This document shows, piece after piece, positions 1 through 8,532 of a stretch of 64,000 bases of DNA. The stretch is taken from positions 10,612 to 74,611 of the forward strand of contig CAJTSJ010000011.1 of NCBI GenBank assembly GCA_910578785.1, in the 5' to 3' direction. Position numbers and translations under genes: made by a program. Source of the stretch: an uncultured Muribaculum sp. GTDB taxonomy: Bacteria; Bacteroidota; Bacteroidia; Bacteroidales; Muribaculaceae. Position 1 is the first letter of the stretch. The number at the start of each line of letters is the position of its first letter. The notes beneath the pieces were generated by a model. That model saw only the letters and a program-made list of their open reading frames with translations, did not search any database and was not told where the DNA came from.

Positions 1-171
1 TTCAAAACTCAGACGTGTACGTGTGGAAGGTTCAAAGAACAAGGTTGCGGCCACTCGGCCCTCAAGGATTCTGTGGTTGGGATTGGCTTCGAAATAGCGC
101 GCCTGGCGGAGCAATCGAAGTATCTCCTCCTTACTGATGTCAGAAATAGACACAAGACTGTTGTTGTTCAT
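1..171 (-). CDS. pyrB: Aspartate carbamoyltransferase catalytic subunit, 5' end only
   Basis: The first 57 codons are inside the window; the gene runs off the left edge. PyrB condenses carbamoyl phosphate with aspartate in the committed step of pyrimidine synthesis in the cytoplasm. The visible part ends in FFEPSTRTRLSFE, which contains the STRT carbamoyl-phosphate-binding loop of the transcarbamoylase family, preceded by the usual ILEGRVAATL strand. The sequence resembles catalytic chains (PyrB), not ornithine transcarbamoylase, because of the short N-terminus and the ILEG segment. The ATG at 171 sits about 20 nt downstream of the predicted transcription start. A pyrI regulatory subunit would be expected downstream but lies outside the window. 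Confidence 0.9.
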   Translation of the reverse strand, partial: MNNNSLVSISDISKEEILRLLRQARYFEANPNHRILEGRVAATLFFEPSTRTRLSFE

Positions 172-194
172 TGCTCAGTGATTTATTATGAATG

Positions 195-225
195 CAAAAT
201 TAATGCATCGTCGTCTCTTTCACAA
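195..225 (-). promoter_or_regulatory. Bacteroidota-type promoter of pyrB
   Basis: Read on the minus strand, TTG (223-225), a 20-nt spacer and TAATTTTG (195-202) match the Bacteroidota -33/-7 consensus exactly. Transcription would start near 190, giving a leader of about 20 nt. Confidence 0.7.
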
Positions 226-567
226 AAAATAAGCGCAATAAAAACTCAATAAAAACTCAGATTATATACGATTTCTCAGAACAGAGATACAACGGCAACG
301 GCAACATTCCACAAAATACGCCGAAACAGCATCTTCAGCCCGATCAAGAGCCCGTTCCCAAATTTTTGTAAACGCTTAGGCCGCATATCTCGAGGTGATT
401 TTTGTCTTGTGACAAGGAGCGTAACAGTAGATACATGACGGAGGAACAAGACAAAAAGCTACCGGGAGATGCGAGGCGAAGGCAACTTTGTCGGTTAACG
501 AGAAAATAACCGGAGACATTCACAGTTAAAGTGGAATAACTATTTTTAATAAAAATACCGGATTTTC
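226..567. other. Intergenic stretch with no gene recognised
   Basis: This is the space between the divergent pyrB and lipoprotein promoters. A minus-strand reading frame of 88 codons crosses it but has no recognisable domain and overlaps the plus-strand promoter, so it is not called. No hairpin, repeat or RNA gene was seen. Confidence 0.5.
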
Positions 568-598
568 TTGCACCATAAGTACAAATAACATATATTTG
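568..598 (+). promoter_or_regulatory. Bacteroidota-type promoter of the 671-1615 lipoprotein gene
   Basis: TTG (568-570), a 20-nt spacer and TATATTTG (591-598) match the consensus perfectly. Transcription would begin near 603, about 68 nt before the ATG. It probably also serves the gene at 1630, which starts 15 nt after the first gene ends. Confidence 0.7.
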
Positions 599-670
599 CA
601 AAAATACCATCCTTATTTAACCATATAAAGATAAACTAATAATTTTTCACCAATAAATCTTCGTACCTGT

Positions 671-1615
671 ATGTCTATTTCTTTTTCCACAAAATCGTCA
701 TCAGCATTTTTTGCAATAATAGCCATTATCCTGTCAAGTTGTGCACCGAAAGTCACAGTAAACACAATAAAAGATTACCCCAAACGAGTCGGAAACGACA
801 TGGTGACCGTATACAACATCGGCGACACAGTACCGCAGGAAGCCGAATACATCGGCAATGTAATGGTGACATCAGACCGCACCCACGCTGAAGACTGCCG
901 ATACGAAAAAGTTCTAAACAAAGCGGTGAAAGCGACATCGGAATACGGCGGAAACATTTTGGCCCTGACATCACATAAAGAGCCGGGGCAAGAGAATCCA
1001 TGCCACGAAGTGTCCGGCAATATCATGTGGCTCGGCTCCCCGGCGACATCCGACACAAATTCCGAGCCCAAAGCGACCTTTTCCCTGCCTAAAAACACAG
1101 TTTACTTCAATGCCGGCCTTGGACATATAACCAGCGATTTAAGGGTAGGAGACATCGAAACCAAAGCCGGGAACGACACTAAAAACGGTTTTGATTTCCA
1201 ATTTGGATATGACTATATGTTTAACAAGTATGTAGGCATAGGGGCACTATATTCCGGGTTTAAATCATCGGCTAAAATTGAAGATGAGACCATGCACTTT
1301 ATGCTGAACATGGTCGGAGGTCAAATACTTTTCAAACAGCATCCGGGCAACGGAAGATTCGTATTTGAGGAGCGCATGGGCATCGGATATATGAATTATT
1401 TAGAATGGAACCGATACGGCAGCGCGGCAATAAACGGATTCGGAGCCATGATTCAGGTTGGAGCCGAATATCTATTCACCCCTCAAATCGGCATAGCCCT
1501 TAACGTAGGTTCAATCGTAGGGACATTCGACAAAAACAGCATGCCTACTCCCGATGGAAGAGCACCAGGCATCGAGCGGTTTGTCTTAGGCCTTGGCTTC
1601 CGCTATCACTTTTAA
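671..1615 (+). CDS. Lipoprotein with small N-terminal domain and C-terminal beta-barrel-like domain
   Basis: 314 residues. The N-terminus is a type II signal peptide with lipobox LSSC (Cys about residue 24), so the protein should be anchored in the outer membrane. Residues about 40-120 (VTVYNIGDTVPQEAEYIG through a C..CHEVSG region) look like the small mixed alpha/beta modules found in Bacteroidota lipoproteins, which resemble RcsF/YbjQ-type folds; this is an impression only. From about residue 138 to the end, alternating hydrophobic strands with glycine turns finish in GLGFRYHF, an aromatic terminus typical of outer-membrane barrels. Function is not recognised. It is followed closely by the gene at 1630, probably on the same transcript. 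Confidence 0.75.
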   Translation: MSISFSTKSSSAFFAIIAIILSSCAPKVTVNTIKDYPKRVGNDMVTVYNIGDTVPQEAEYIGNVMVTSDRTHAEDCRYEKVLNKAVKATSEYGGNILALTSHKEPGQENPCHEVSGNIMWLGSPATSDTNSEPKATFSLPKNTVYFNAGLGHITSDLRVGDIETKAGNDTKNGFDFQFGYDYMFNKYVGIGALYSGFKSSAKIEDETMHFMLNMVGGQILFKQHPGNGRFVFEERMGIGYMNYLEWNRYGSAAINGFGAMIQVGAEYLFTPQIGIALNVGSIVGTFDKNSMPTPDGRAPGIERFVLGLGFRYHF

Positions 1616-1629
1616 TATGCATTAAAAAC

Positions 1630-2253
1630 ATGTATTTCCGAACGTTATCAGTTCTCATCACATTGCTATTCCCGACAGTCGGCATCGCAGAGCGGGTGTC
1701 GACAAGAAGCGATTCCATACGTTCGTCAATCGAGTATCAGATAAGGCATTATCCGGCATCGCAATACTGCGACGTATACAAAAATTTCATGCAGGATTTC
1801 TACGGCCCCGGGCATATACTCAACGACACAGTGGCGGCTTCGCGCTACCTGCGGTCGGAGCTTGCAGAGACTTCTGAGTTCGGAGGACCTCTGTATGAGC
1901 CGACAGGATTCAACGGCAACTTTTACCGCGTCAACATTTCGCTCATCAAAGACGGAACAGTTCCCTACCCCGTATTTTTCAGTGCATTCGTAGAAAGCGT
2001 ACAGGGAATCACACCTCCGACTATAATTGAATGGCAAGGCATCTGGAATGAAGTCGACAAAGAAATCGAAGCCATGAACCTCAAGTTTGCGAACGACAGC
2101 TCAGACAGAGCGAAAATCATGCGACAGCTCAGACAAGGCAACTATGTTATACACCACAGCGATGCCTACAACCGAGCCGCCAACTTCCACTACAGAATCA
2201 TCTCCAGAGATTTGTTCGAATCGCGCATCCGGCCGCTGATCGGAGGCAGATAG
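1630..2253 (+). CDS. Exported conserved protein of unknown function
   Basis: 207 residues with a Sec signal peptide (hydrophobic LSVLITLLFPTVGIA, cleavage near residue 20). The mature part carries a conserved-looking YGPGHILND stretch and many aromatic residues near FNGNFYRVN. No catalytic motif is evident and no family is recognised. It starts 14 nt after the upstream lipoprotein gene ends and converges with the methyltransferase gene, whose stop lies 8 nt away, with no visible terminator between them. Probably periplasmic. Confidence 0.65.
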   Translation: MYFRTLSVLITLLFPTVGIAERVSTRSDSIRSSIEYQIRHYPASQYCDVYKNFMQDFYGPGHILNDTVAASRYLRSELAETSEFGGPLYEPTGFNGNFYRVNISLIKDGTVPYPVFFSAFVESVQGITPPTIIEWQGIWNEVDKEIEAMNLKFANDSSDRAKIMRQLRQGNYVIHHSDAYNRAANFHYRIISRDLFESRIRPLIGGR

Positions 2254-2261
2254 CCAGGACA

Positions 2262-3065
2262 CTATTGCCTTGCCCTCAATTCCCAGAACGCCACGGCAGA
2301 AGCCGCGGCCACGTTCAGCGAATCCACGCCATGGGCCATAGGTATGCGTGCCACATAGTCGGTAGACTCTATTACCGACCGGGCAAGCCCGTCACCTTCA
2401 GTTCCCATGACTATGGCCAAGCGCGGCTCAGCCACCAGACGCGCATCATCTATACTTACAGAATTGTCCGTCAATGCCATAGACACAGTGCGCATGCCCA
2501 ATTTATTAAGATAATCCACCGGTTCTTTAAGCCATGTCCACGGCACAAGAAACACCGACCCCATCGACACCCTTACGGCACGTCGGTTAAGCGGATCGCA
2601 AGAAGTAGGAGTCAAGAGTACGGCATCTATTCCCAGCGCGGCCGCTGATCGGAATATGGCGCCTATGTTGGTGGTGTCGGTCACTCCGTCTATCACCACC
2701 ACGCGCTTTGCATCACGGCATACAGTCTGAACGTCAGGCAACCGACGTCGCCTCATGGCGCACAGAACTCCGCGTGTAAGGGTATATCCGGTAAGCGAAG
2801 CAAGCAATTCTCTCTGACCGGTGTAGACAGGTATGTCGCCACAGCGCGCCAGCACATCCTTGGCATCGCCGTCCAGATGACGCTTCTCACAAAGAATCGA
2901 CACCGGCTCATATCCGGCATCAAGCGCCACATGAATCACCTTGGGACTTTCAGCTATGAATATCCCTTTTTCAGGATCAAGCCTGTTGCGCAACTGAGCT
3001 TCCGTAAGCGACACGAACACATCAAGCCCCGGATGCGACAACGAAGATATCTCGACTACAGCCAT
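2262..3065 (-). CDS. TrmH/SpoU family RNA 2'-O-methyltransferase
   Basis: 267 residues. A substrate-binding N-terminal domain (residues 1-110, with FIAESPKVI) is followed by a SPOUT catalytic domain. All three SpoU motifs are visible: NIGAIFRSAAALG (about 133-145), VMGTEGDGL (about 219-227) and IPMAHGVDSLNVAAA (about 241-255), which form the trefoil-knot S-adenosylmethionine site. The family methylates ribose 2'-OH in rRNA or tRNA; the exact nucleotide cannot be read from the sequence. It is a single gene with its own -7 element upstream, convergent with the exported protein gene. Confidence 0.9.
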   Translation of the reverse strand: MAVVEISSLSHPGLDVFVSLTEAQLRNRLDPEKGIFIAESPKVIHVALDAGYEPVSILCEKRHLDGDAKDVLARCGDIPVYTGQRELLASLTGYTLTRGVLCAMRRRRLPDVQTVCRDAKRVVVIDGVTDTTNIGAIFRSAAALGIDAVLLTPTSCDPLNRRAVRVSMGSVFLVPWTWLKEPVDYLNKLGMRTVSMALTDNSVSIDDARLVAEPRLAIVMGTEGDGLARSVIESTDYVARIPMAHGVDSLNVAAASAVAFWELRARQ

Positions 3066-3090
3066 ACCTTATTTCTAATTTGTTTTACCG

Positions 3091-3098
3091 CAAATATA
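3091..3098 (-). promoter_or_regulatory. Probable -7 element of the TrmH-family gene
   Basis: TATATTTG on the minus strand, 26 nt upstream of the ATG. No good TTG box is visible 20 nt further upstream, so this is weaker than the two-part promoters in the window. Confidence 0.4.
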
Positions 3099-3121
3099 CA
3101 CATTTTTCAGCGAAAAGCATT

Positions 3122-3748
3122 TTATAGCCCGGCAAACAGACTGACGAGCAACGGCACGCACACCTCGAGCACCACACCGTGCATCAACGCTATCGGCATC
3201 ATCTCCTGACCTGTACAGCGCACAATCATGGGCATTGTCACATCCATTGAGGTCACTCCGGCGGCAGAAACAGGCGCATAGCGACCGAATACTTTGGCAA
3301 ACCAAGGACCGCAGACAAGTGCCGTCATCTCACGTATGATGTTAACCAACAGGGCCAGCATACCGAGCTGTGTCGCGGCCTGCAAACCTATCGTCTCGCT
3401 CTTGATGTCAATTATCAGCACCGACGAAAGCGAATAATATCCCAATCCGCTTCCAAGCGCAAGATAATCCATCGGACTCCATCCGCCAATCAACAATCCG
3501 GCCAGAACAGTAAAAAGCAGAGTACCGACGATAGTCCCAAACGGCAACAGCAATGTACGGAACGAGATATTGGACATAATCTTTCGGATGTTCCCTCCAT
3601 AGCCCAGACTCAGCCCGATCTGAATGACCAGAGCATACAGAAGCCATTCGGAAAGTTCCGCAGGAATAAAGGATTCAGGAATCAGACCGGACATTCCGAT
3701 AAATATCCCGATTGCAAAAACAGCTAAAACTATCAGACTTCCTTTCAT
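3122..3748 (-). CDS. lysO: LysO family lysine exporter, large C-terminal part
   Basis: 208 residues, almost entirely hydrophobic with about six or seven membrane segments. It matches the C-terminal two thirds of LysO (YbjE, DUF340), which exports L-lysine across the inner membrane. Conserved-looking features include GLSLGYGGN, GSGLGYYSLSS and the TSMDVTMP stretch with an acidic residue in a membrane helix. In many bacteria LysO is one chain of about 300 residues; here the N-terminal helices are encoded by the separate upstream gene at 3745-4017, whose TGA overlaps this ATG (ATGA), so translation is coupled. The two chains together have the length of one intact LysO. Confidence 0.8.
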   Translation of the reverse strand: MKGSLIVLAVFAIGIFIGMSGLIPESFIPAELSEWLLYALVIQIGLSLGYGGNIRKIMSNISFRTLLLPFGTIVGTLLFTVLAGLLIGGWSPMDYLALGSGLGYYSLSSVLIIDIKSETIGLQAATQLGMLALLVNIIREMTALVCGPWFAKVFGRYAPVSAAGVTSMDVTMPMIVRCTGQEMMPIALMHGVVLEVCVPLLVSLFAGL

Positions 3749-4017
3749 TTCCCTCGACTTTTATCGATATAATTACCAATGCCCCATGCCACCAGGACAC
3801 TTCCGGCCACACCGGCAAACGCCACAATCAAAGCCGTCAGGCCAAACCCGGCAAAATCATTTACTATCTCGTCATTCGACCCCAATGAAATGCCGAACAC
3901 AAAAATAAGCATCCACACTGTCCACGTTGAGGTTCGCTCAATGCGGCGCAATCCACGGAATCTGCGCAACATGATTCCGATGCATATGCTTACAATAAGT
4001 AGAAATAAGACAACCAT
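3745..4017 (-). CDS. LysO family exporter, small N-terminal subunit
   Basis: 90 residues with three hydrophobic segments (residues 1-15, 34-50 and 57-80) and a basic loop between the first two (LRRFRGLRRIER). It corresponds to the N-terminal part of LysO. It overlaps the next gene by 4 nt, which suggests stoichiometric production of a two-chain transporter. A possible -7 element (TAATTTTG, 4142-4149) lies 125 nt upstream. Confidence 0.75.
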   Translation of the reverse strand: MVVLFLLIVSICIGIMLRRFRGLRRIERTSTWTVWMLIFVFGISLGSNDEIVNDFAGFGLTALIVAFAGVAGSVLVAWGIGNYIDKSRGK

Positions 4018-4319
4018 ATTGAAACTATATTTAGCATAAATAAAGCAGTCAGCTCAGATACGGCATTTCAGAAAGAATGCATACAACCGGCATATAGCAT
4101 CACTGCAAAACGGCATATTCAGCCAATATGCTTCCCAGATGCAAAATTACGAAAATTTTTACGGCAGGACACACCCGTATAGTAAAGTTTAACCATCCTA
4201 CGTACCCCGATGTTCCGCTAAACAGTTTTTACTACCGACGGCAGAAAATATGCCTTGCTGTTGACCGTTATTTTGCGGGAAAGTAGTAAATTTGGAATTA
4301 TTTTTCACAAGTTACTGCT
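4018..4319. other. Divergent intergenic region between lysO genes and pepP
   Basis: About 300 nt without a gene. It holds a minus-strand TAATTTTG (4142-4149), a candidate for the lysO pair, and a plus-strand TAAATTTG (4287-4294) 25 nt before the pepP ATG. The nearest plus-strand TTG (4261-4263) gives a 23-nt spacer, longer than the 20 nt seen elsewhere here. Nothing else was recognised. Confidence 0.45.
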
Positions 4320-5693
4320 ATGTTTGCAAAAGACACTTACGTTAACCGGCGCAAAGCGCTGAAAGAAAAGGTTGGAAGCGGACTTCTGCTGTTTTTAGGA
4401 AACGACGAGTCAGGCGCCAACTATGAGGACAATACATATCCATATCGACAGGACTCAACATTTCTCTACTATTTCGGACTCCCCTACGCGGGTCTGAACG
4501 CCATAATCGACATCGACAACGACCGTGAGATTATATTTGGCGACGAACTCTCAATAGACCACATCGTCTGGATGGGCAATCAGCCTACCCTTCATGAAAA
4601 GGCACAGAAAAACGGCATCGAGACAACTCTCCCTTCCAAAGAGCTCAAAACATATCTTGAAAAGGCTTCTAAAGCAGGACAAAAAATCCACACTCTGCCC
4701 ACATACCGTCCCGAGCACCAAATGAAGTTGTGGAACCTGCTTGACATCAAACCGGGCAACGACACCCCGTCAGTAGAATTCATCCGCGCTGTCGTCGACA
4801 TGCGCAACCACAAGACCGAAGAGGAAATCGAGGAAATCGAACGCGCCTGCAACGTGACCGCCGACATGCATACCACCGCCATGCGTGTGCTGCGTCCGGG
4901 CATGCACGAATATGAGGTTGTAGCCGCGCTCGAAGCCGTGGCCGCAGCCAACGGATGCTCTCTGTCGTTCCCGACCATAGCCACAATCAACGGCCAGACA
5001 CTCCACAACCACTACCACGGCAACATCGTAAAGCCCGGCGACATGCTTCTTGTAGATGCAGGAGCAGAGACAGCCATGGGATATGCCGGCGACATGTCGT
5101 CGACCATCTGCGCCGACAAGACTTTCACTCCCCGACAGAAAACAATCTACGACATACAGGTGGCTTCGCACCTCGCCGCTGTCGACGCACTGCGTCCGGG
5201 AGTTCCGTTCGTTGACGTATACGAGCTTTCGGCGACAGTAATCTGCCAGGGGCTTAAAGATCTCGGCATAATGAAAGGCGACCCTCGCGAAGCCGTCGCC
5301 GCCGGAGCACATGCCATGTTCTTCCCCTGCGGTCTCGGCCACATGATGGGTCTTGACGTTCACGACATGGAGAATCTCGGAGAGGTATGGGTAGGATACG
5401 ACGGAAAGCCCAAGAGCACCCAGTTCGGACGTAAGTCGCTTCGCCTGGCACGTCCGCTCGAACCGGGATTCGTCCTCACTATCGAACCGGGAGTGTACTT
5501 CATCCCCGAACTTATAGACTATTGGAAGGGTGAAGGCCGGTTTAAAGAATTCATCAACTACGACGAACTCGAGAAGTGGCGCGGATTCGGAGGCATACGC
5601 AACGAAGAAGACTACCTCATCACCGCCGACGGAGCGCGTCGTCTCGGGAAGAAGATACCATTGACAACCGAAGAAGTCGAAGCTCTGCGATGA
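4320..5693 (+). CDS. pepP: Xaa-Pro aminopeptidase (M24B)
   Basis: 457 residues. An N-terminal AMP_N domain (about 1-135) precedes a pita-bread M24 metallopeptidase domain (about 165-440). The dinuclear metal ligands are all visible: Asp about 246 (LLVDAG), Asp about 258 (YAGDMSST), His in GLGHMMGLDVHD, Glu in TIEPGVYF and Glu in IRNEEDYLI. The enzyme removes N-terminal residues preceding proline. There is no signal peptide, so it is cytoplasmic. The TGA overlaps the ATG of the transporter gene, opening a five-gene unit that continues into menaquinone synthesis. Confidence 0.93.
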   Translation: MFAKDTYVNRRKALKEKVGSGLLLFLGNDESGANYEDNTYPYRQDSTFLYYFGLPYAGLNAIIDIDNDREIIFGDELSIDHIVWMGNQPTLHEKAQKNGIETTLPSKELKTYLEKASKAGQKIHTLPTYRPEHQMKLWNLLDIKPGNDTPSVEFIRAVVDMRNHKTEEEIEEIERACNVTADMHTTAMRVLRPGMHEYEVVAALEAVAAANGCSLSFPTIATINGQTLHNHYHGNIVKPGDMLLVDAGAETAMGYAGDMSSTICADKTFTPRQKTIYDIQVASHLAAVDALRPGVPFVDVYELSATVICQGLKDLGIMKGDPREAVAAGAHAMFFPCGLGHMMGLDVHDMENLGEVWVGYDGKPKSTQFGRKSLRLARPLEPGFVLTIEPGVYFIPELIDYWKGEGRFKEFINYDELEKWRGFGGIRNEEDYLITADGARRLGKKIPLTTEEVEALR

Positions 5694-6604
5694 ACTCACC
5701 TACCAAATCAATTGTGCTCGCATCCGTAGCGGTGCTGAGCTGGTCAACCGTGGCCACCGCATTTAAGGTGGCGCTCAGCTACCTGTCGGTGTTTGAAACG
5801 CTCTTCATAGCATGCGCCACCGCCCTGGTGATTTTCACCATACTCATGACTGTGGAAAAGTCATGGGGAATGCTCAAGAAGCTGTCGCCATCGACATGGT
5901 GCCTTACGGCGGTAATGGGACTCCTGAATCCGGTAACGTATTATCTCGTGCTTTTCGAGTCATACGACCATCTGCCCGCACAGGTAGCCCAGCCTATCAA
6001 CTATTTCTGGCCGATAGCCCTTCTGATTCTGCTCGCCATATTCAACCGCCAGCCGATTCCTAAAAAGAAGTATATCGGAATGGTGGTATCGCTCGCCGGA
6101 CTTACCGCCATATCGCTCGGAGGCAAATCAATCACCGGAGGCATATCGGCCTACGGACTGGCTCTGGCATTCGGAAGCGCCATACTTTGGGCAGTATACT
6201 GGATGCTAAACGACCGAATCAAGCACAACCTGCCTGAAAGCGTCAGCCTGTTCCTTGGATTCATGTTCGGCATGATTTATATGTGCATCGGCGCATGCTT
6301 TGTACAGGTGAGCATACCTTCAGCTCCTGCACTCATGGCCGGTATGTATGTAGGGGCATTTGAGATAGGCATTCCGTTCATTTGCTTCGGAATGGCCATC
6401 CGCACGACAGACAATCCGGCTCTTATCAACCAGATGTGCTACCTCGCGCCGTTCCTGTCGCTCTTCTTCATTTCGATGGTGCTCCATGAACCGATAATGC
6501 CCACTACGTTCATAGGTCTTGTGCTGATAATTGCGGGCATAGTCTATAACCAATATTTTGCAACACGGGTGAAACATTCGCCCATCAAATCAGAATCATT
6601 ATGA
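5690..6604 (+). CDS. EamA/DMT family inner-membrane transporter
   Basis: 304 residues and about ten hydrophobic helices arranged as two EamA repeats, the drug/metabolite transporter architecture. The frame is open further upstream, but that part only shadows the end of pepP and is very basic. The ATG at 5690 overlaps the pepP stop as ATGA and begins MNSPTKSIVLASVAVLSW, a proper first helix. The 3' end overlaps menB by 4 nt in the same way. The substrate is unknown; the position inside a menaquinone operon suggests a metabolite linked to that pathway or to aromatic compounds, but this is inference only. Confidence 0.88.
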   Translation: MNSPTKSIVLASVAVLSWSTVATAFKVALSYLSVFETLFIACATALVIFTILMTVEKSWGMLKKLSPSTWCLTAVMGLLNPVTYYLVLFESYDHLPAQVAQPINYFWPIALLILLAIFNRQPIPKKKYIGMVVSLAGLTAISLGGKSITGGISAYGLALAFGSAILWAVYWMLNDRIKHNLPESVSLFLGFMFGMIYMCIGACFVQVSIPSAPALMAGMYVGAFEIGIPFICFGMAIRTTDNPALINQMCYLAPFLSLFFISMVLHEPIMPTTFIGLVLIIAGIVYNQYFATRVKHSPIKSESL

Positions 6605-7419
6605 GAGAATGGACCACAATAAAGGAGTATGAAGACATACTCTTCCAGCAGTATGGCGGTATAGCTAAAATCACCATAAACCGTCCTCAGGTATACAATG
6701 CATTCCGTCCAAAGACCAACTTCGAGATGCTCGACGCGATGAGCATCTGCCGTGAACGGCCAGACATAGGTGTAATCATACTTACCGGCACAGGCGACAA
6801 AGCGTTCTGCTCTGGAGGCGACCAGAAGGTTAAAGGCATCGGCGGATACATTGACGACAACGGAGTTCCGCGCCTAAACGTACTCGACCTGCACAAGGCC
6901 ATCCGCTCCATACCTAAACCGGTCATAGCGATGGTCAACGGCTATGCCATAGGCGGCGGTCATGTACTCCACGTGGTATGCGACCTGACAATAGCCTCTG
7001 AAAATGCCAGATTCGGACAGACCGGCCCCAAGGTGGGAAGTTTCGACGCCGGATTCGGATCATCGTATCTGGCACGCTGTGTGGGTCAGAAGAAGGCACG
7101 CGAAATCTGGTTCCTCTGCCGTCAGTATACGGCCAAAGAAGCCGAAGAAATGGGTATGGTGAACAAGGTAGTACCGTTCGAACGTCTGGAAGACGAGACC
7201 GTAGAATGGTGCGAGACCATACTTAAGCGCAGTCCTATGGCAATCCGCATGATCAAGCGTGCTCTTAACGCCGAACTCGACGGACAGCGCGGCATGATGG
7301 AGTTTGCAGGCGACGCGACATTGATGTATTACCTCATGGCTGAAGCGCAGGAGGGCAAAAATGCATTCCTTGAGAAGCGAGACCCCGACTTCCAGCAGTT
7401 CCCCAAATTTCCCGGATAA
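6601..7419 (+). CDS. menB: 1,4-dihydroxy-2-naphthoyl-CoA synthase
   Basis: 272 residues of the crotonase superfamily. MenB closes the second ring of the naphthoquinone from o-succinylbenzoyl-CoA. Diagnostic features are the oxyanion-hole segments FCSGGDQKVKG and GYAIGGGHVLHVVCD, the GPKVGSFDAGFGSSYLAR stretch with the MenB-specific aspartate, and the C-terminal PFERLEDETVEW and EGKNAFLEKRDPDF segments. The full length matches the family. ATG overlaps the transporter's stop codon; menC follows 5 nt later. Menaquinone is the respiratory quinone of anaerobic Bacteroidales. Confidence 0.95.
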   Translation: MREWTTIKEYEDILFQQYGGIAKITINRPQVYNAFRPKTNFEMLDAMSICRERPDIGVIILTGTGDKAFCSGGDQKVKGIGGYIDDNGVPRLNVLDLHKAIRSIPKPVIAMVNGYAIGGGHVLHVVCDLTIASENARFGQTGPKVGSFDAGFGSSYLARCVGQKKAREIWFLCRQYTAKEAEEMGMVNKVVPFERLEDETVEWCETILKRSPMAIRMIKRALNAELDGQRGMMEFAGDATLMYYLMAEAQEGKNAFLEKRDPDFQQFPKFPG

Positions 7420-7424
7420 TCCCG

Positions 7425-8498
7425 ATGATTAAAGCAGAATACTCACGCTATGTGCTGCACTTCAAGGAGCCGGCCATAACGTCGAGACAGACAATGACTG
7501 AGAAGGAGACATTTTTCATCACCCTGCGTGATGAAAAATGTCCCTCTTTGTTTGGCATAGGCGAAGCGGCCATATTCCGAGGACTAAGCGCCGACGACCG
7601 TCCAGACTACGAATCCGCATTGTCAGTTCTCTGCGACGACATCAACAACGGCTCAGTAAACTTAGTCCGCGACAGCGACGGAGCGTATACCCTCAACGGA
7701 TACCGCCACCTCTACAGCTCGATAATGTTCGGACTTGAAAGCGCCGTTGTAGACCTCAACATCCGCTCAGGACATTGTCCTCCGTCAATGGTCCCCTGGG
7801 AAAAAGGAGAGTCGGCAATAACCATAAACGGACTCGTATGGATGGGCAATTCCCAACAAATGCTTAAACGCATCGACGAAAAGCTATCGGCAGGGTTCAA
7901 ATGTGTCAAATTAAAAATAGGAGGCATCGACTTCAATGACGAGATGAGGTTACTGTCATATATACGTGAACGCTTTGATAAATCACGCCTGCTGCTCAGA
8001 CTCGATGCGAACGGAGCCTTTACGCCCGACAATGCATTGGAGCGACTGGATGCACTATCGCGCTACGACATACACTCCATCGAACAGCCGATACGCGCCG
8101 GACAGTGGGAGTCGATGGCCGCGATATGTGCCGACAGCCCCATTCCTATTGCTCTTGACGAAGAGCTAATCGGCAGCCATAATACAGACTTCAAGAGACT
8201 TATGCTCGACACTATCCGTCCGCAAATGATAATCTTGAAGCCTTCGCTGTGCGGAGGTCTGTCAGATGCCCGTGAATGGTGCGACGAAGCCGACAGACGC
8301 GGTATCGGATGGTGGTACACTTCGGCACTCGAATCAAACATCGGGCTTAATGCCATTGCACGCGAAGTCTCTTCGCTTGCCGTTGAAGGCCGTCCATGTG
8401 CGTCATGGCCCCAAGGGCTCGGCACAGGCAACCTGTACACCAACAACATCCCCTATCCTCTGCACCTCGACTCCGACAGACTCACCCGTCTCCAATAA
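7425..8498 (+). CDS. menC: o-Succinylbenzoate synthase (enolase superfamily)
   Basis: 357 residues. It dehydrates SHCHC to o-succinylbenzoate, the step before MenE. The enolase-superfamily barrel shows the expected catalytic set in order: KLKIGG with its lysine, LRLDANGAF (metal Asp), SIEQPI (metal Glu), ALDEELIG (metal Asp) and IILKPSLCGG (Lys). The N-terminal capping domain covers about the first 110 residues. It lies between menB and menE, which supports OSB synthase over other dipeptide epimerase-like members. Start ATG is 5 nt after the menB stop. Confidence 0.9.
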   Translation: MIKAEYSRYVLHFKEPAITSRQTMTEKETFFITLRDEKCPSLFGIGEAAIFRGLSADDRPDYESALSVLCDDINNGSVNLVRDSDGAYTLNGYRHLYSSIMFGLESAVVDLNIRSGHCPPSMVPWEKGESAITINGLVWMGNSQQMLKRIDEKLSAGFKCVKLKIGGIDFNDEMRLLSYIRERFDKSRLLLRLDANGAFTPDNALERLDALSRYDIHSIEQPIRAGQWESMAAICADSPIPIALDEELIGSHNTDFKRLMLDTIRPQMIILKPSLCGGLSDAREWCDEADRRGIGWWYTSALESNIGLNAIAREVSSLAVEGRPCASWPQGLGTGNLYTNNIPYPLHLDSDRLTRLQ

Positions 8499-8532
8499 CC
8501 GCGATTACGCAGCAACATAACAGCATTTACCT

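Noticed and set aside
344..610. Minus-strand 88-codon open frame between pyrB and the lipoprotein gene
   Set aside because: No domain, odd composition and overlap with a strong plus-strand promoter.
5576..5689. N-terminal extension of the EamA transporter
   Set aside because: Arginine-rich, lies wholly within pepP in another frame; the ATG at 5690 overlaps the stop and begins a good helix.
4770..5699. 309-codon open frame antisense to pepP
   Set aside because: Shadow of a GC-biased real gene with full catalytic motifs on the other strand.
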